A stretch of DNA of 64,000 nt from an uncultured Paracoccaceae bacterium (GCA_938049225.1 CALICM010000033.1:1-64000); one strand, 5' to 3'. Shown: positions 27,130 through 35,906, counted from the first letter of the stretch. Made by a program: numbers and translations. Notes: generated by a model not told the origin, from the letters alone.

Positions 27130-28152
27130 ATGACGACACTAAAAGACCTGAGCCGCCATCTAGGGCTTTCGGTCACGCAAGTCAGCCGGGCGCTGAACGA
27201 CCATGATGATGTAAGTCGCGATACCAAACAGCGCGTTCGAGAAGCCGCCAATACATTGAAATATCAACCAAATATCATGGCGCGACGATTGGTTACCGGG
27301 CGATCCGGGATCGTTGGTCTAATTTATCCGGGGGTTCCAGATGCGACCGATAGCCTGCAGTTTGCGCACTTCGTTCGGGGCCTGTGCTCGAACTTCACGC
27401 GTCTGGGGCGCCAGTTCATGTTGCATGTCGCCGATGACGAGAACGCCGAGTTGGGCGTCTATGACCGCCTGGTCCGCAGTCGATCTATCGACGGATTCGT
27501 TGTTTTATTGCCCGGGGCATCAGATGCACGAGTGGATTTTCTACGCAAACACCAAATCTGCTTTGCCTTGCACGGGCAGACAATGGATACCCCGGATTAC
27601 CCGTTTTATGACATCGACAATGAGGCGGTTGGATACGACCTGACCTCCCACCTTATCCAGCGCGGACACCAAAATATCGCGATCATCAACGGTCAAAACA
27701 CAGCTGCCTTCGCACAGCGGCGATATCAAGGATACGCCCGCGCATTGCAGGACGCGGGCCTACCGGTACGCCCCGAATTCCAGGTCGGCAGCGTCATGAC
27801 GGCCGAGTTCGGGCTGCTGGAAACAGTTCGCTTATTCCAGTCGGGCGGGCCAAAACCAACAGCGATCATTGCGGGTAACATGCGAATTGCAAAAGGTATT
27901 TTCGATGCCACGCATGCCTTGGGGCTGCGTGTGCCAGACGATGTATCGTTGGTTGTACATGATGACTGCCTGCCCGATGTTGCGCGGACCTCCTTGCCCG
28001 TTCTACTGACCGCGACCATCGTCCCTTTCTACGAAGCATGGGGTCCGGTTGCCGAGATTCTCGATGGCGCCCTTAAGGGCGCCCCCTTGGAAGATACGCA
28101 GGTTATCCAACCCCACCGCTTTGAAGGGGGGCGCTCGGTTCGTCGGCTGTAG
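27130..28152 (+). CDS. LacI family transcriptional regulator of a sugar locus
   Basis: 340 residues from the ATG at 27130, with GGAGG at 27115-27119. The N-terminal LacI helix-turn-helix MTTLKDLSRHLGLSVTQVSR is followed by the hinge helix NIMARRLVTGRSGIVGLIYP and a periplasmic-binding-protein-like effector domain (VVHDDCLPDVARTSLPVL). An upstream in-frame start at 26995 would place both operators inside the gene and is rejected. It precedes a decayed ABC importer and a GH4 glycosidase. Its expected inducer is an alpha-glycoside or its breakdown product (AglR-like context). Confidence 0.9.
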   Translation: MTTLKDLSRHLGLSVTQVSRALNDHDDVSRDTKQRVREAANTLKYQPNIMARRLVTGRSGIVGLIYPGVPDATDSLQFAHFVRGLCSNFTRLGRQFMLHVADDENAELGVYDRLVRSRSIDGFVVLLPGASDARVDFLRKHQICFALHGQTMDTPDYPFYDIDNEAVGYDLTSHLIQRGHQNIAIINGQNTAAFAQRRYQGYARALQDAGLPVRPEFQVGSVMTAEFGLLETVRLFQSGGPKPTAIIAGNMRIAKGIFDATHALGLRVPDDVSLVVHDDCLPDVARTSLPVLLTATIVPFYEAWGPVAEILDGALKGAPLEDTQVIQPHRFEGGRSVRRL

Positions 28153-28234
28153 CCCCTTCGGGTTGTGGGACATCCCAAGACCGCCGATCTTTAAGAAATC
28201 TATTGACGCGCCTTGTCTGCTGACATTAACCTAA

Positions 28235-28250
28235 CCAAAACGTTTCGGAT
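28235..28250. promoter_or_regulatory. LacI-type operator 3, in front of the decayed transporter
   Basis: CCAAAACGTTTCGGAT matches the two operators upstream of the LacI gene around the central AACGTTTCGG. It lies 71 bp before the first ATG (28321) of the remnant operon. A weaker similar string occurs at 28268-28281. It links the regulator to the downstream genes. Confidence 0.55.
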
Positions 28251-28320
28251 AATGTGCCAACGCAGATTAAGCGTTTTCGAAAAGGGTAGCGCCCCGCATT
28301 TTTCACTGGGAGGATACAAA

Positions 28321-28410
28321 TGACCATCATTGTAAATCCGTCATGGTTAGGGCAACGGTCTTTGCGGCTGACGGCTATCATGGTTTCTGGCATCGCCAGG
28401 AGTTTATGAG
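28321..28410 (+). pseudogene. 29-residue stub at the head of the decayed sugar operon
   Basis: A short reading frame (MTIIVNPSWLGQRSLRLTAI and nine more residues) ends at a TGA. It has a strong GGGAGG ribosome site 6 bp upstream, as expected for the first gene of the operon, and a hydrophobic run like a permease N-terminus. The binding protein and first permease gene normally found here are absent, so this is probably the 5' scar of a deletion. Confidence 0.45.
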
Positions 28411-28436
28411 TTGATCAACAGGATGGACAACCCCCC

Positions 28437-28677
28437 TTGGGCGCTGGTCTTCTGCCGTTCACCGGAACCTGGAACGGGTATCTTTTCGCGCTGACCTTCA
28501 CCATTTCGGCAGCGCACCGTGCCGGTGGCCATCGCGCTGTTATCCGGCGCTAGCGTGCAAGGAATCACCCGGCTCTCCATCATGGAGGCCAGTGTAATCG
28601 TGACGGTGCCCCTGATCGTTCTGGTTCTCATTTTTTAACGCAAGATCGTGGCGGACCTGACCGCAGGCGGCGTCTAA
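28437..28677 (+). pseudogene. MalG-type sugar ABC permease, C-terminal relic
   Basis: One frame reads LPFTGTWNGYLFALTFTISA, matching the conserved end of CUT1 permeases (FTFIGTWNEYLFALT). After a frameshift near 28525 the next frame continues VPVAIALLSGA, then MEASVIVTVPLIVLVLIF, a stop (TAA where Gln is expected) and [12 protein letters not shown]. So about 80 residues of the permease tail survive with one frameshift and one nonsense codon; the N-terminal two thirds are missing. Non-functional. Confidence 0.75.
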
Positions 28678-28696
28678 GGCTGATCGGAAAAGTAAA

Positions 28697-29472
28697 ATGG
28701 CAAATATCAACTTCAAAGCCGTCCGCAAATCCTTTGGCGCGGTTGAAGTCATCAAAGGCGTGGATCTTGAGATCCAAAAGGGCGAGTTCATGGTTTTCGT
28801 CGGCCCGTCGGGCTGCGGCAAGCCCACTGTGCTGCGGCTTATCGCGGGGCTCGAGCAGATCACCTCGGGCGATCTGCTGTTCGACGGGGACCGGGTGAAC
28901 AATGTCATCCCGTCCAAGCGCGGGATCGCGATGGTGTTCCAAAGCTACGCGCTTTATCCGCATATGAAGGTCTATGACAATATGGCCTTTGGCATGAAGC
29001 TTGAAAACGCCTCGAAAGAGGAAATGGATCGGCGGGTGCGCAAGGCGGCCGAATTATTGCAGATCGAGCATCTTTTGGACCGACTGCCGCGCCAACTGTC
29101 GGGCGGCCAGCGGCAGCGGGTCGCGATCGGTCGGGCCATTGTGCGCGACCCACGCGTGTTTTTGTTTGACGAGCCGTTGTCCAACCTGGATGCAGCGCTG
29201 CGCGTCGCCACGCGGTTGGAAATCGCCAAACTACATCACGACATGAAAGACGTCACGATGATCTATGCGCCCTGTGATCAGGTCGAGGCGATGACCCCGG
29301 CCGACCGGATCTGGGGTCGGACCACTTCCACTTTGTCGAAATCGGCACCCCCGAGCCGATCCTCGTCCGTCGCCCGGGCAAGCAGCAAGGCGCGCTGGGG
29401 CGAACCGTTTCCATCACACCGATTAACGCGCATTTGCACAGGTGCGGGCCGGACGAAAGACCCATCACCTAG
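28697..29472 (+). pseudogene. UgpC/MalK-type sugar ABC ATPase, degraded
   Basis: The first ~200 residues are clearly a CUT1 sugar ATPase ([20 protein letters not shown], signature [14 protein letters not shown], Walker [13 protein letters not shown]). Walker A reads GPSGCGKPT, with Pro in place of the invariant Ser. The H-loop region reads [12 protein letters not shown] where MIYVTHDQ is normal, so the switch histidine is gone. After ADRI the frame shifts: coding-like sequence ([20 protein letters not shown]) continues in another frame to a TAG near 29471, and the TOBE domain is largely missing. The open frame runs to 29548 only by chance. Almost certainly inactive. Confidence 0.75.
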
Positions 29473-29540
29473 GCCAAAACACAACCGAATTACACAAAAC
29501 ACCCGGCATATTTCATGTCGGCCCATAGGAAAGACTTACC

Positions 29541-30896
29541 ATGACTAAAATCGTACTCGTGGGCGCGGGCAGCCTACAGTTTGGGACGGGTATGCTGGGG
29601 GATATCTTCCAGTCCGCCACGCTGAAGGACGCTCAGATTGTCCTAAACGATATCAACGAGCCCGCCGCGAAGCGAACCGAAGCGGTGGCGAAAGCCTTTA
29701 TCGCCGTAAACAACCTTGCACAGTCCGTCAGCGTGGAAACCGACCTCGCCAAAGCCTTGCCTGGCGCCGATTTCGTGGTGATTTCCATTGAGGTTGGTGA
29801 CCGGTTCGCCCTTTGGGACATGGACTGGAAAGTCCCACAGCAATACGGCATCGGCCAAGTCTATGGCGAGAACGGCGGCCCGGGTGGATTGTTCCACAGC
29901 CTGCGGATCATCCCGCCCATTCTTGAAATCTGCGGCAAGGTGATGGACCACGCCCCGGATGCGACGATCTTTAACTATTCCAACCCGATGAGCCGGATTA
30001 CGACCACGGTGCATCGCGCCTATCCGGGCATTAAATTCATCGGCATGTGCCACGAGATCGCCTCGCTGGAACGTAACCTGCCACCGATGCTTGAGCAGCC
30101 GCGCGAGAATATCCACTACCGCGCCGGGGGATTGAACCACTTCTCGGTCATGACGGATTGCCGCTATGTCGACACCGGCAAGGACGCCTACGGCGATGTG
30201 CGCGCCCGGGCCGAAGGTCATTTTGGTCGTCAGCCGGGCTATTCCGAAATCCTCACCGCGTCGCGCAAAACAGGCGAGGCTGTCGATACCGAGGGCTGGA
30301 TGGAGGTCGACCTGTCCCATATCACCGAGGTGCGATCTTGGTCGGACCGTTGGCTTTTCAAGGTGATCCTCGACAATTTTGGGGTGCTGCCCATCACCTC
30401 GGACAGCCACTTTGGAGAGTACATCCAATGGGCCCATGATTGTGCCGACCACCGCGGGATCGTGGATTTCTACACCTACTATCGCACCTATTTGGGTCAG
30501 GTGACCCCGACCATCGGGACCGAACTGCACGAACGCGTGGTGCCGATCATGGAAGGGCTGCTCACCGGTCAAGCCTATGAAGAGGCGGCGGTGAACATCC
30601 CCAACGCCGGCTTCATCAAGGACCTGCCCGATTGGCTGGCAGTCGAGGTTCCGGCAAATGTCGATGCGAACGGGGTGCAGGGGATCGCGGTGGATGTCCC
30701 GGCTGGTATTCGCGGGCTGCTCAGCAACCAGATCGGCGTTCACAACCTGACGGCCGAGGCGATCCTGCAAAAGAAACGAGACCTGGTCATCCAGGCCCTG
30801 CTGGTCGATCCGGTCGTGACGGTGTCCAAGGGCATCCCGGAACTGGTCGATCACATGATCGCAGAACAAGGCCCTTGGTTGGACTACCTGAAATAG
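29541..30896 (+). CDS. GH4 family alpha-glucosidase/alpha-galactosidase
   Basis: Intact 451-residue NAD+- and Mn2+-dependent glycosidase acting on alpha-glucosides or galactosides in the cytoplasm by the oxidation/elimination mechanism of GH4. The Rossmann motif GAGSLQFG is at residues 8-15. [16 protein letters not shown], the metal ligands in GMCHE (Cys170, His171) and GLNHF (His200) are present. Length matches AglA/MelA. It is the last gene of the operon whose importer has decayed, so its substrate must arrive by another transporter if the enzyme is still used. A clear terminator follows. Confidence 0.92.
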   Translation: MTKIVLVGAGSLQFGTGMLGDIFQSATLKDAQIVLNDINEPAAKRTEAVAKAFIAVNNLAQSVSVETDLAKALPGADFVVISIEVGDRFALWDMDWKVPQQYGIGQVYGENGGPGGLFHSLRIIPPILEICGKVMDHAPDATIFNYSNPMSRITTTVHRAYPGIKFIGMCHEIASLERNLPPMLEQPRENIHYRAGGLNHFSVMTDCRYVDTGKDAYGDVRARAEGHFGRQPGYSEILTASRKTGEAVDTEGWMEVDLSHITEVRSWSDRWLFKVILDNFGVLPITSDSHFGEYIQWAHDCADHRGIVDFYTYYRTYLGQVTPTIGTELHERVVPIMEGLLTGQAYEEAAVNIPNAGFIKDLPDWLAVEVPANVDANGVQGIAVDVPAGIRGLLSNQIGVHNLTAEAILQKKRDLVIQALLVDPVVTVSKGIPELVDHMIAEQGPWLDYLK

Positions 30897-30903
30897 CCCC
30901 AAA

Positions 30904-30929
30904 AAAGGGGCAAGCCCGCTTGCCCCTTT
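30904..30929 (+). terminator. Terminator after the GH4 gene
   Basis: AAAGGGGCAAGC / GCTTGCCCCTTT forms a 12-bp perfect stem with a minimal loop, starting 8 bp after the stop codon. It probably acts in both directions because of the A-run on one side and T-run on the other. Confidence 0.8.
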
Positions 30930-31085
30930 CGATGATCGCTATGCGATCAACAAAAGAGATAAAAATGGTCGATATTGCTATTGGCAGAAACGTATGGGTT
31001 TTGACCAACCTGGACCGCATGCGGGGACCAACTTGCGCCTTGCACTTGTCGCAGAGCGGCACGATGTCCACATCCTCCAGGTACC

Positions 31086-31499
31086 ATGGAGGCAACTACT
31101 TTGCTCAGATGTTTGTTTTTGGTGGCAGGATTTCTTTGGTTTGCAGCGCCATCTTCAGCCGACAACATTTCTGAGGTGGAAAGCGTGTGGCAATGCGTTG
31201 GTCAGAAAGCACCAGAGCGCCTCTTGAATGGTGTTGATTTGGTTCCTGCTCGCATCGTCGAACTGTCTCATCCGTATGTTTTTGTTCATGGCGACTTAGG
31301 TTGGCATCTAACATGGGGTGTGCTCTTCGATGCCACGCAAGACAGAGTTCTTGCCTACGAAACATATGGCGCGAAGGGCGACATAACGGGTGCATTTGGC
31401 AGAATGGAAGTACCAAGAGTTCTCCGCATGGCGATTGCCGAGTGTGGGGTCGAATGGAAAGGACTCTGGCCAAATGACTTGCCCGAAGTCAGGCCGTAA
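31086..31499 (+). CDS. Predicted secreted protein of unknown function
   Basis: 137 residues with a Sec signal peptide (MEATTLLRCLFLVAGFLWFA, cleavage near PSSADN). The mature part of about 110 residues contains two cysteines and a run of aromatic residues (VFVHGDLGWHLTWGVLFD). No family recognised. It stands alone between the GH4 terminator and a long gene-free stretch, with lower GC than the surrounding core genes. A real gene is likely, but expression is untested and the ribosome site is weak. Confidence 0.5.
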   Translation: MEATTLLRCLFLVAGFLWFAAPSSADNISEVESVWQCVGQKAPERLLNGVDLVPARIVELSHPYVFVHGDLGWHLTWGVLFDATQDRVLAYETYGAKGDITGAFGRMEVPRVLRMAIAECGVEWKGLWPNDLPEVRP

Positions 31500-31982
31500 G
31501 CAATTGCTCAACTTTCTGACGCTAGCGCTTGTGGGACAGATGGATACATTCAAAATCTTCTGGCGGCGGCACAGAGCGCTAGCTAAGCGAAATCGATTTA
31601 GTCCGCAACACAGCTTGTCAAAACCTGCGTTCGAAATCAGCGCTTTGCTGATTGAGAGACGGCAGATTTTGATCCAGATTTATCGAATTTTATTCTATAG
31701 CGCTTCGCCTTAAACTTGAATCACCTAACGCTGCCTGAAATCATAGATTTCAACGCGTTAGGTGACGAGATATGTCTCAAGGTAAAGGCGAAACGCTTTA
31801 AAGTCCGGCAGTGTCCAGTCTAGGTCTGCAAGTCGCAACACCCTCTCGACAAACTCTGTTGTTTGCCGAGTGGCATCCCCCAAAGCACCCTCATCGCGAG
31901 GCAAACCCGGATCGCGGCGTCGCTGACCTCGGGCTGACGACCTCGCCTCCCGTTTGGCAGTGGATGTCAGGCCATGTCAGGA
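31500..31982. other. Gene-poor stretch, no protein gene recognised
   Basis: About 480 bp of mixed composition containing a long imperfect hairpin (31699-31800, listed separately). No open frame with a ribosome site or recognisable domain was seen on either strand. Confidence 0.5.
31699..31800. repeat. ~100-bp imperfect inverted repeat (hairpin)
   Basis: Nested inverted repeats. AGCGCTTCGCCTTAAACTTGA (31699-31719) pairs with TCAAGGTAAAGGCGAAACGCT (31777-31797). TCACCTAACGC (31721-31731) pairs perfectly with GCGTTAGGTGA (31755-31765). TGAAATC (31736-31742) pairs perfectly with GATTTCA (31746-31752). Together they fold into one long cruciform or RNA hairpin. It could be a miniature inverted-repeat element, a REP-like intergenic repeat or a structured RNA. 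Confidence 0.65.
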
Positions 31983-32120
31983 TCAAGCCAAACCGATAAA
32001 GAACCGCGCTGCCTTGGCGCCCCGTTGTACGAAGGCCAGTTCCTGGTCCTGTACGTCGTAGGGAACCAACCGCTCATGACCTCCAGCTATCATGCTGGAT
32101 TCAAACAGTGAATCCCCCAC
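31983..32120 (-). other. 45-codon minus-strand frame, possible gene fragment
   Basis: From a GTG at 32120 the frame encodes VGDSLFESSMIAGGHERLVP and continues to AARFFIGLA. The amino-acid composition is protein-like and codon use resembles the genome. It has no recognisable ribosome site and begins 10 bp after the senC stop on the same strand. It may be the 3' end of a lost gene or a tiny protein; not recognised. Confidence 0.25.
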
Positions 32121-32130
32121 GCTATTTGTG

Positions 32131-32760
32131 CTACAAAGCCGCCGAGAAGCAGGCGATGCGGTCTGCCATCTCCTCGGGCGAGACGTCGCGACGGAAGAAG
32201 CCTAAGAACCCCTCGGTGGGATGCATCAGGTAACTGAAGGTCGAGTGATCGACCAGGTAGTCCTGCTCGTCCTCCGCTTGCCCCTCGGCGCGGGCGCCGT
32301 AAACGCGATAGGCGGTTTTGGCCCCCTCAACCTGCGCCTCGCTGCCGGTCAGGCCCAGCATGCGGGGGTGCATCGCTTCGGTGAAATCGGCCATCACTTC
32401 GGGCGTGTCGCGGGTGGGATCGATGCTGACCATCACCGGCTTGATGGCGATCCCGCGTTCGTCCAAGATCTCGACCGCCTCGGCGTTGCGGGCCACATCG
32501 AAGGGACAGACATCGGGGCAAAAGGTATAGCCGAAATAGATAAGCGTCAGGTCTTCGATCACCTCAGCCTCGGTCACCTCGTCGCCGGTTTCGGCGACCA
32601 GGGTGAACGGCCCCCCGATCGCATCGCCCCCGCCGACCACCTGGCCGCCATCGCATTGCGCAAAGCGCGTGTCGCCCCGCCCCAGCAGGACATATGCTGC
32701 CGATCCGGCCAATAGGGCGGCCATTACGCCGGTCGCGATCAGGGCTGTGCCGCGTGTCAT
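32131..32760 (-). CDS. senC: SCO1/SenC family copper chaperone
   Basis: Membrane-anchored periplasmic thioredoxin-fold protein that helps assemble the CuA centre of cytochrome oxidase. 209 residues from the ATG at 32760: an N-terminal membrane anchor (about residues 5-26), then FTLVAETGDEVTEAEV and the copper-binding CxxxC in YFGYTFCPDVCPFD, with the distal conserved histidine in DYLVDHSTFSYLM. It is divergent from regB, as in Rhodobacter, where senC also influences the RegB/RegA redox system (also called prrC). Confidence 0.93.
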   Translation of the reverse strand: MTRGTALIATGVMAALLAGSAAYVLLGRGDTRFAQCDGGQVVGGGDAIGGPFTLVAETGDEVTEAEVIEDLTLIYFGYTFCPDVCPFDVARNAEAVEILDERGIAIKPVMVSIDPTRDTPEVMADFTEAMHPRMLGLTGSEAQVEGAKTAYRVYGARAEGQAEDEQDYLVDHSTFSYLMHPTEGFLGFFRRDVSPEEMADRIACFSAAL

Positions 32761-32869
32761 CAGATCCTCCGTCGACCAAGATATGGCGCCCAAGCCGCCA
32801 CACCGCAACACGTAAATTGTCACGCCCAGACCCTGGCACTGATGCGGGCGCCCGCGGTATAGCTTGGCG

Positions 32870-34273
32870 ATGAACTTGTACGATCAGATCTTTCAAAATC
32901 CCGAATTGCGCACCAACTGGGTCCGGTTGCGCACGCTGATCTATTTGCGCTGGTTGGCGGTGTTGGGGCAGACGACCGCCGTGGTGCTGGCCACGCAATA
33001 TCTGAACATCGATTTGCGGCTGGACCTGTGTTTCCTGCTGATCGGCCTGTCCGCGGCCTTCAATGTCGCCGCCACGGTGATCCACCCCGAGAACAAGCGC
33101 CTGACCCAGCGCGACGCGACGCTGACCTTGTTGTTCGACATCTGGCAATTGTCCGCGCTTCTCTATCTGACCGGCGGCCTGACCAACCCGTTCGCGGCCC
33201 TAATCCTGGCGCAGACCATCATCTCGGCCACGGTGTTGACGATTGGCGCGACGATCCTGTTGGGCTCGGTCAGCTTGATCGTTATTGGCCTGCTCAGCCT
33301 GTATTATGTACCCCTGCACACGACCGCGGGTGCGGTGCTTGAGATCCCGCAGCTTTTGGTCACGGGGTCTTGGGCGGCGCTGTCGATCTCCATCGTGTTC
33401 CTTGGCGTCTATGCCCGCCGTGTCTCGACCGAGACCTTTTCGATGTCCGAGGCGCTGACCGCTACCCAACTGGCTTTGGAGCGCGAGCAAAAGCTGACCG
33501 CCCTGGGCGGTGTGGTCGCGGCGGCCGCGCATGAACTGGGCACACCCCTGGCCACGATCATGCTTGTGTCGAGCGAACTAGCGGACGAGCTTGAGGATCG
33601 CCCCGACCTGCACGAAGATGTTCAACTGATCCGGCAACAGGCGGCGCGGTGCCGGGACATCATGGCCTCGATGGGCCAAAGCGGTAAGGACGACTTGCAC
33701 CTGCGCCACGCCCCTTTTACCGCCGTGATCGAGGAGGCCGCAGCCCCCCATCGCGACCGTGGAAAGCAGGTGATCCTGCGTGTCAACGGTGCCGAGGCAG
33801 GCGAGGCCAATCGAGAGCAACCTCAAATCTCGCGTCGGTCCGAGGTGATCCATGGGGTGCGCAACCTGGTGCAAAACGCCGTTGATTTTGCCGGAAGCAC
33901 CGTTTGGATCGACTTGGATTGGACTGATGATCGCCTCATGTTGCGTGTTGGTGACGATGGGCAGGGCTACCCCAGCGAGTTGCTGGGCCGTATTGGTGAC
34001 CCGTTCTTACGCCGTCGCACCATGTCGCGCGACGCTGATCTGGAACGCCCCAATTATGACGGCATGGGTTTGGGCCTGTTTATTGCCAAAACGCTTTTGG
34101 AACGCACCGGGGCGGCATTGACCTTTGCGAACGGGGTTCGCCAATCGGGCGGCACCGCGACGTTTGCGCCTAGTGGGGCCATCGTCGAAGTGGTTTGGTC
34201 GCGCGCATCGCTTGAAGTGACCCGGGCTGTGACCCGCGCCGCCTTGGGCAAAAACGTGCCGCAGGGGCTATAG
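32870..34273 (+). CDS. regB: Redox sensor histidine kinase RegB (PrrB/ActS)
   Basis: 467 residues from the ATG at 32870. Six membrane helices span about residues 20-190. The quinone-binding heptad GGLTNPF lies in the periplasmic-side loop near residue 104. The H-box AAAHELGTPLATIM carries phospho-acceptor His221. The redox-switch cysteine in QAARCRDIMASMG is Cys261, equivalent to Cys265 of R. capsulatus RegB. N and G boxes (NLVQNAVDFA, DDGQGYP, GMGLGLFIAKT) follow. It controls aerobic/anaerobic energy metabolism with RegA, whose gene is not next to senC here. Confidence 0.95.
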   Translation: MNLYDQIFQNPELRTNWVRLRTLIYLRWLAVLGQTTAVVLATQYLNIDLRLDLCFLLIGLSAAFNVAATVIHPENKRLTQRDATLTLLFDIWQLSALLYLTGGLTNPFAALILAQTIISATVLTIGATILLGSVSLIVIGLLSLYYVPLHTTAGAVLEIPQLLVTGSWAALSISIVFLGVYARRVSTETFSMSEALTATQLALEREQKLTALGGVVAAAAHELGTPLATIMLVSSELADELEDRPDLHEDVQLIRQQAARCRDIMASMGQSGKDDLHLRHAPFTAVIEEAAAPHRDRGKQVILRVNGAEAGEANREQPQISRRSEVIHGVRNLVQNAVDFAGSTVWIDLDWTDDRLMLRVGDDGQGYPSELLGRIGDPFLRRRTMSRDADLERPNYDGMGLGLFIAKTLLERTGAALTFANGVRQSGGTATFAPSGAIVEVVWSRASLEVTRAVTRAALGKNVPQGL

Positions 34274-34304
34274 GCCGCCATTTCTTGGCAAGATTTGTTT
34301 AACC

Positions 34305-34319
34305 TTAACTAACTCTTAA
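34305..34319 (+). promoter_or_regulatory. CtrA-type binding site TTAA-N7-TTAA
   Basis: Exact match to the full CtrA box (TTAA, spacer CTAACTC, TTAA), 51 bp upstream of the PAS-protein start codon and in the right place for promoter control. The overlap with additional TTAAC strings strengthens the site. It is the only perfect full box I noticed in the window. Confidence 0.6.
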
Positions 34320-34370
34320 GGGAGTTTTAGCACATTGCGTGCCGAAGCCTTGCACAAGGATGCTGTCTGT

Positions 34371-35906
34371 ATGTCGCTGTTAAACCGCATCGCACCATCC
34401 CACCGAAATACCGCGTCCGTTCCGTCGCGTATCGCGCGCCCAAAGAATGACCTGCGAGAGGGTATTGCCGCGCCCATAGCCGCGTTGACATTCGAGGGTG
34501 AGACGGTTCTGGGTGTCGAATGTTCTGACGCGACCATCGCCGAACCACTGCGCGAGTTGATGGGACAAGACTGGCGCAAAGTTCCCCCGCTGTTTTGCGA
34601 CGATGCCGCGGATCTTGCGCCGCATCTGGAGCGGCTGATTTCCGAGGGTGAGGCGTTTCAAGCTTTTGGCGCGGACAGCGCCGCAGGTATGCTCAGCTTC
34701 TCTGGCATTGTCTCGGGCCTGCGGGCGCGGTTGATCGTTGCCCCCGCGCATGCGGGTGAGGTGGCGTTGCAGGAAGCCTTGAAAGAGGGACAAAAAAACG
34801 AAGCGCAGGCCCAGCTTTTGCGCGCGCAGCTTGACAGCAGCCCGACAGCGATTTTTGGCCTGTCCAATGGAAGCGATCCCAAGCCGTTGAACGCTGCTGC
34901 CCAGGCGATGGTCGGATCCTCGGCAGGTAAGACCGCCGTGGCTGGCCTGTTCCCCTCGGCCGAGGATGGGCCGCGGCAGTTGCTTAGCCCCGATGGCACT
35001 GCCCTTGGCTGGGTCCGTGTGACTCATGTGACGGCGCCGGATGGCACGGCTTTTGTGCATATTGAGGATATCGATCAGCAAACCCGGGTTGAGCGGGCGT
35101 TGGAAAGCTTCATGACGACGTTGACTGAAACCTTCGCGCATTTGGATAGTGCCTTGGCGATTTTCGATCGCAATCGCCAGCTCAGCCTGTTCAACCCCGC
35201 CCTGACTGACCTGTTCGACCTGAACCCGGCCACTCTGGCCGCCCGGCCCAGTTTTCGCGAGTTTCTCGAAGGGTTGCGCCAGCGCCGGATGCTGCCCGAA
35301 CAGGCGGATTACACCCAATGGCGTCGGCGGTTGTCCGAAGCTGTGGAATGCAGCGGCGACGTCCCGTTTCAAGAGGATTGGACCCTGCCGTCTGGTCAGA
35401 TTCTACGGGTGACCGTGCGCCCGCATCCCCGTGGTGCGCTGGCCTTTGTGTTCAAGGACATCTCGGGCCACGTCATGCTGGAACGCCGTTATCGGGCCGA
35501 GGTTGAACTGGGCCAAGCGACGCTGGACCGACTGCACGAGGCGGTCGCTGTCTTCAGTGCCTCGGGGCAGGTTTTGTTCACCAACGAGGCTTTTGAGACG
35601 GCGGTCGAGTACGATGCATTCGACACGCTGACCAATGGCGGGATCGAAGAATTGGTCACGGCGGCGGCCGCGAAATGCGCGCCCGACAGCACATGGCGCG
35701 ACATGCAGAACTATGCCCTGTCCACCGATCGCCAAGATCGCTGGTCTGGGCTGGTCGAAACTGTGGCGGGCGGCTATTGGCTGTTGCGCGCAAACGCGTT
35801 GCCGGATGGCTCAACCATGCTGGCGATTTCGACGCCCGTGGCGGCAGACGATGGCGGGCGGGACCAGGTGGCCCTTCCCAAAATCGCGGCGGCGGGCGGG
35901 GGCTGA
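34371..35906 (+). CDS. Multi-PAS domain protein without kinase domain (DivL-like sensor part)
   Basis: 511 residues from the ATG at 34371 (MSLLNRIAPSHRN); a TTG 36 bp upstream is less likely. Three PAS-like segments: about 160-245 (LRAQLDSSPTAIFGLSNGSD), 265-375 (DSALAIFDRNRQLSLFNPAL) and 390-495 (RLHEAVAVFSASGQVLFTNE). A helical linker VERALESFMTTLTETFAHLD precedes the second. The protein ends after the third PAS, so no HisKA or ATPase is present. It lies behind a perfect CtrA box and downstream of regB. A role in cell-cycle or motility signalling is inferred. Confidence 0.75.
   Translation: MSLLNRIAPSHRNTASVPSRIARPKNDLREGIAAPIAALTFEGETVLGVECSDATIAEPLRELMGQDWRKVPPLFCDDAADLAPHLERLISEGEAFQAFGADSAAGMLSFSGIVSGLRARLIVAPAHAGEVALQEALKEGQKNEAQAQLLRAQLDSSPTAIFGLSNGSDPKPLNAAAQAMVGSSAGKTAVAGLFPSAEDGPRQLLSPDGTALGWVRVTHVTAPDGTAFVHIEDIDQQTRVERALESFMTTLTETFAHLDSALAIFDRNRQLSLFNPALTDLFDLNPATLAARPSFREFLEGLRQRRMLPEQADYTQWRRRLSEAVECSGDVPFQEDWTLPSGQILRVTVRPHPRGALAFVFKDISGHVMLERRYRAEVELGQATLDRLHEAVAVFSASGQVLFTNEAFETAVEYDAFDTLTNGGIEELVTAAAAKCAPDSTWRDMQNYALSTDRQDRWSGLVETVAGGYWLLRANALPDGSTMLAISTPVAADDGGRDQVALPKIAAAGGG

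Noticed and set aside
29643..30902. 419-codon minus-strand open frame under the GH4 gene
   Set aside because: Shadow of the GH4 glycosidase, whose catalytic motifs are intact on the plus strand.
30965..31095. Short frames on both strands just after the GH4 terminator (for example MVDIAIGRNVWVLTNL on plus)
   Set aside because: No ribosome site and no recognisable domain; overlapping frames on both strands are equally plausible, so no gene is called.
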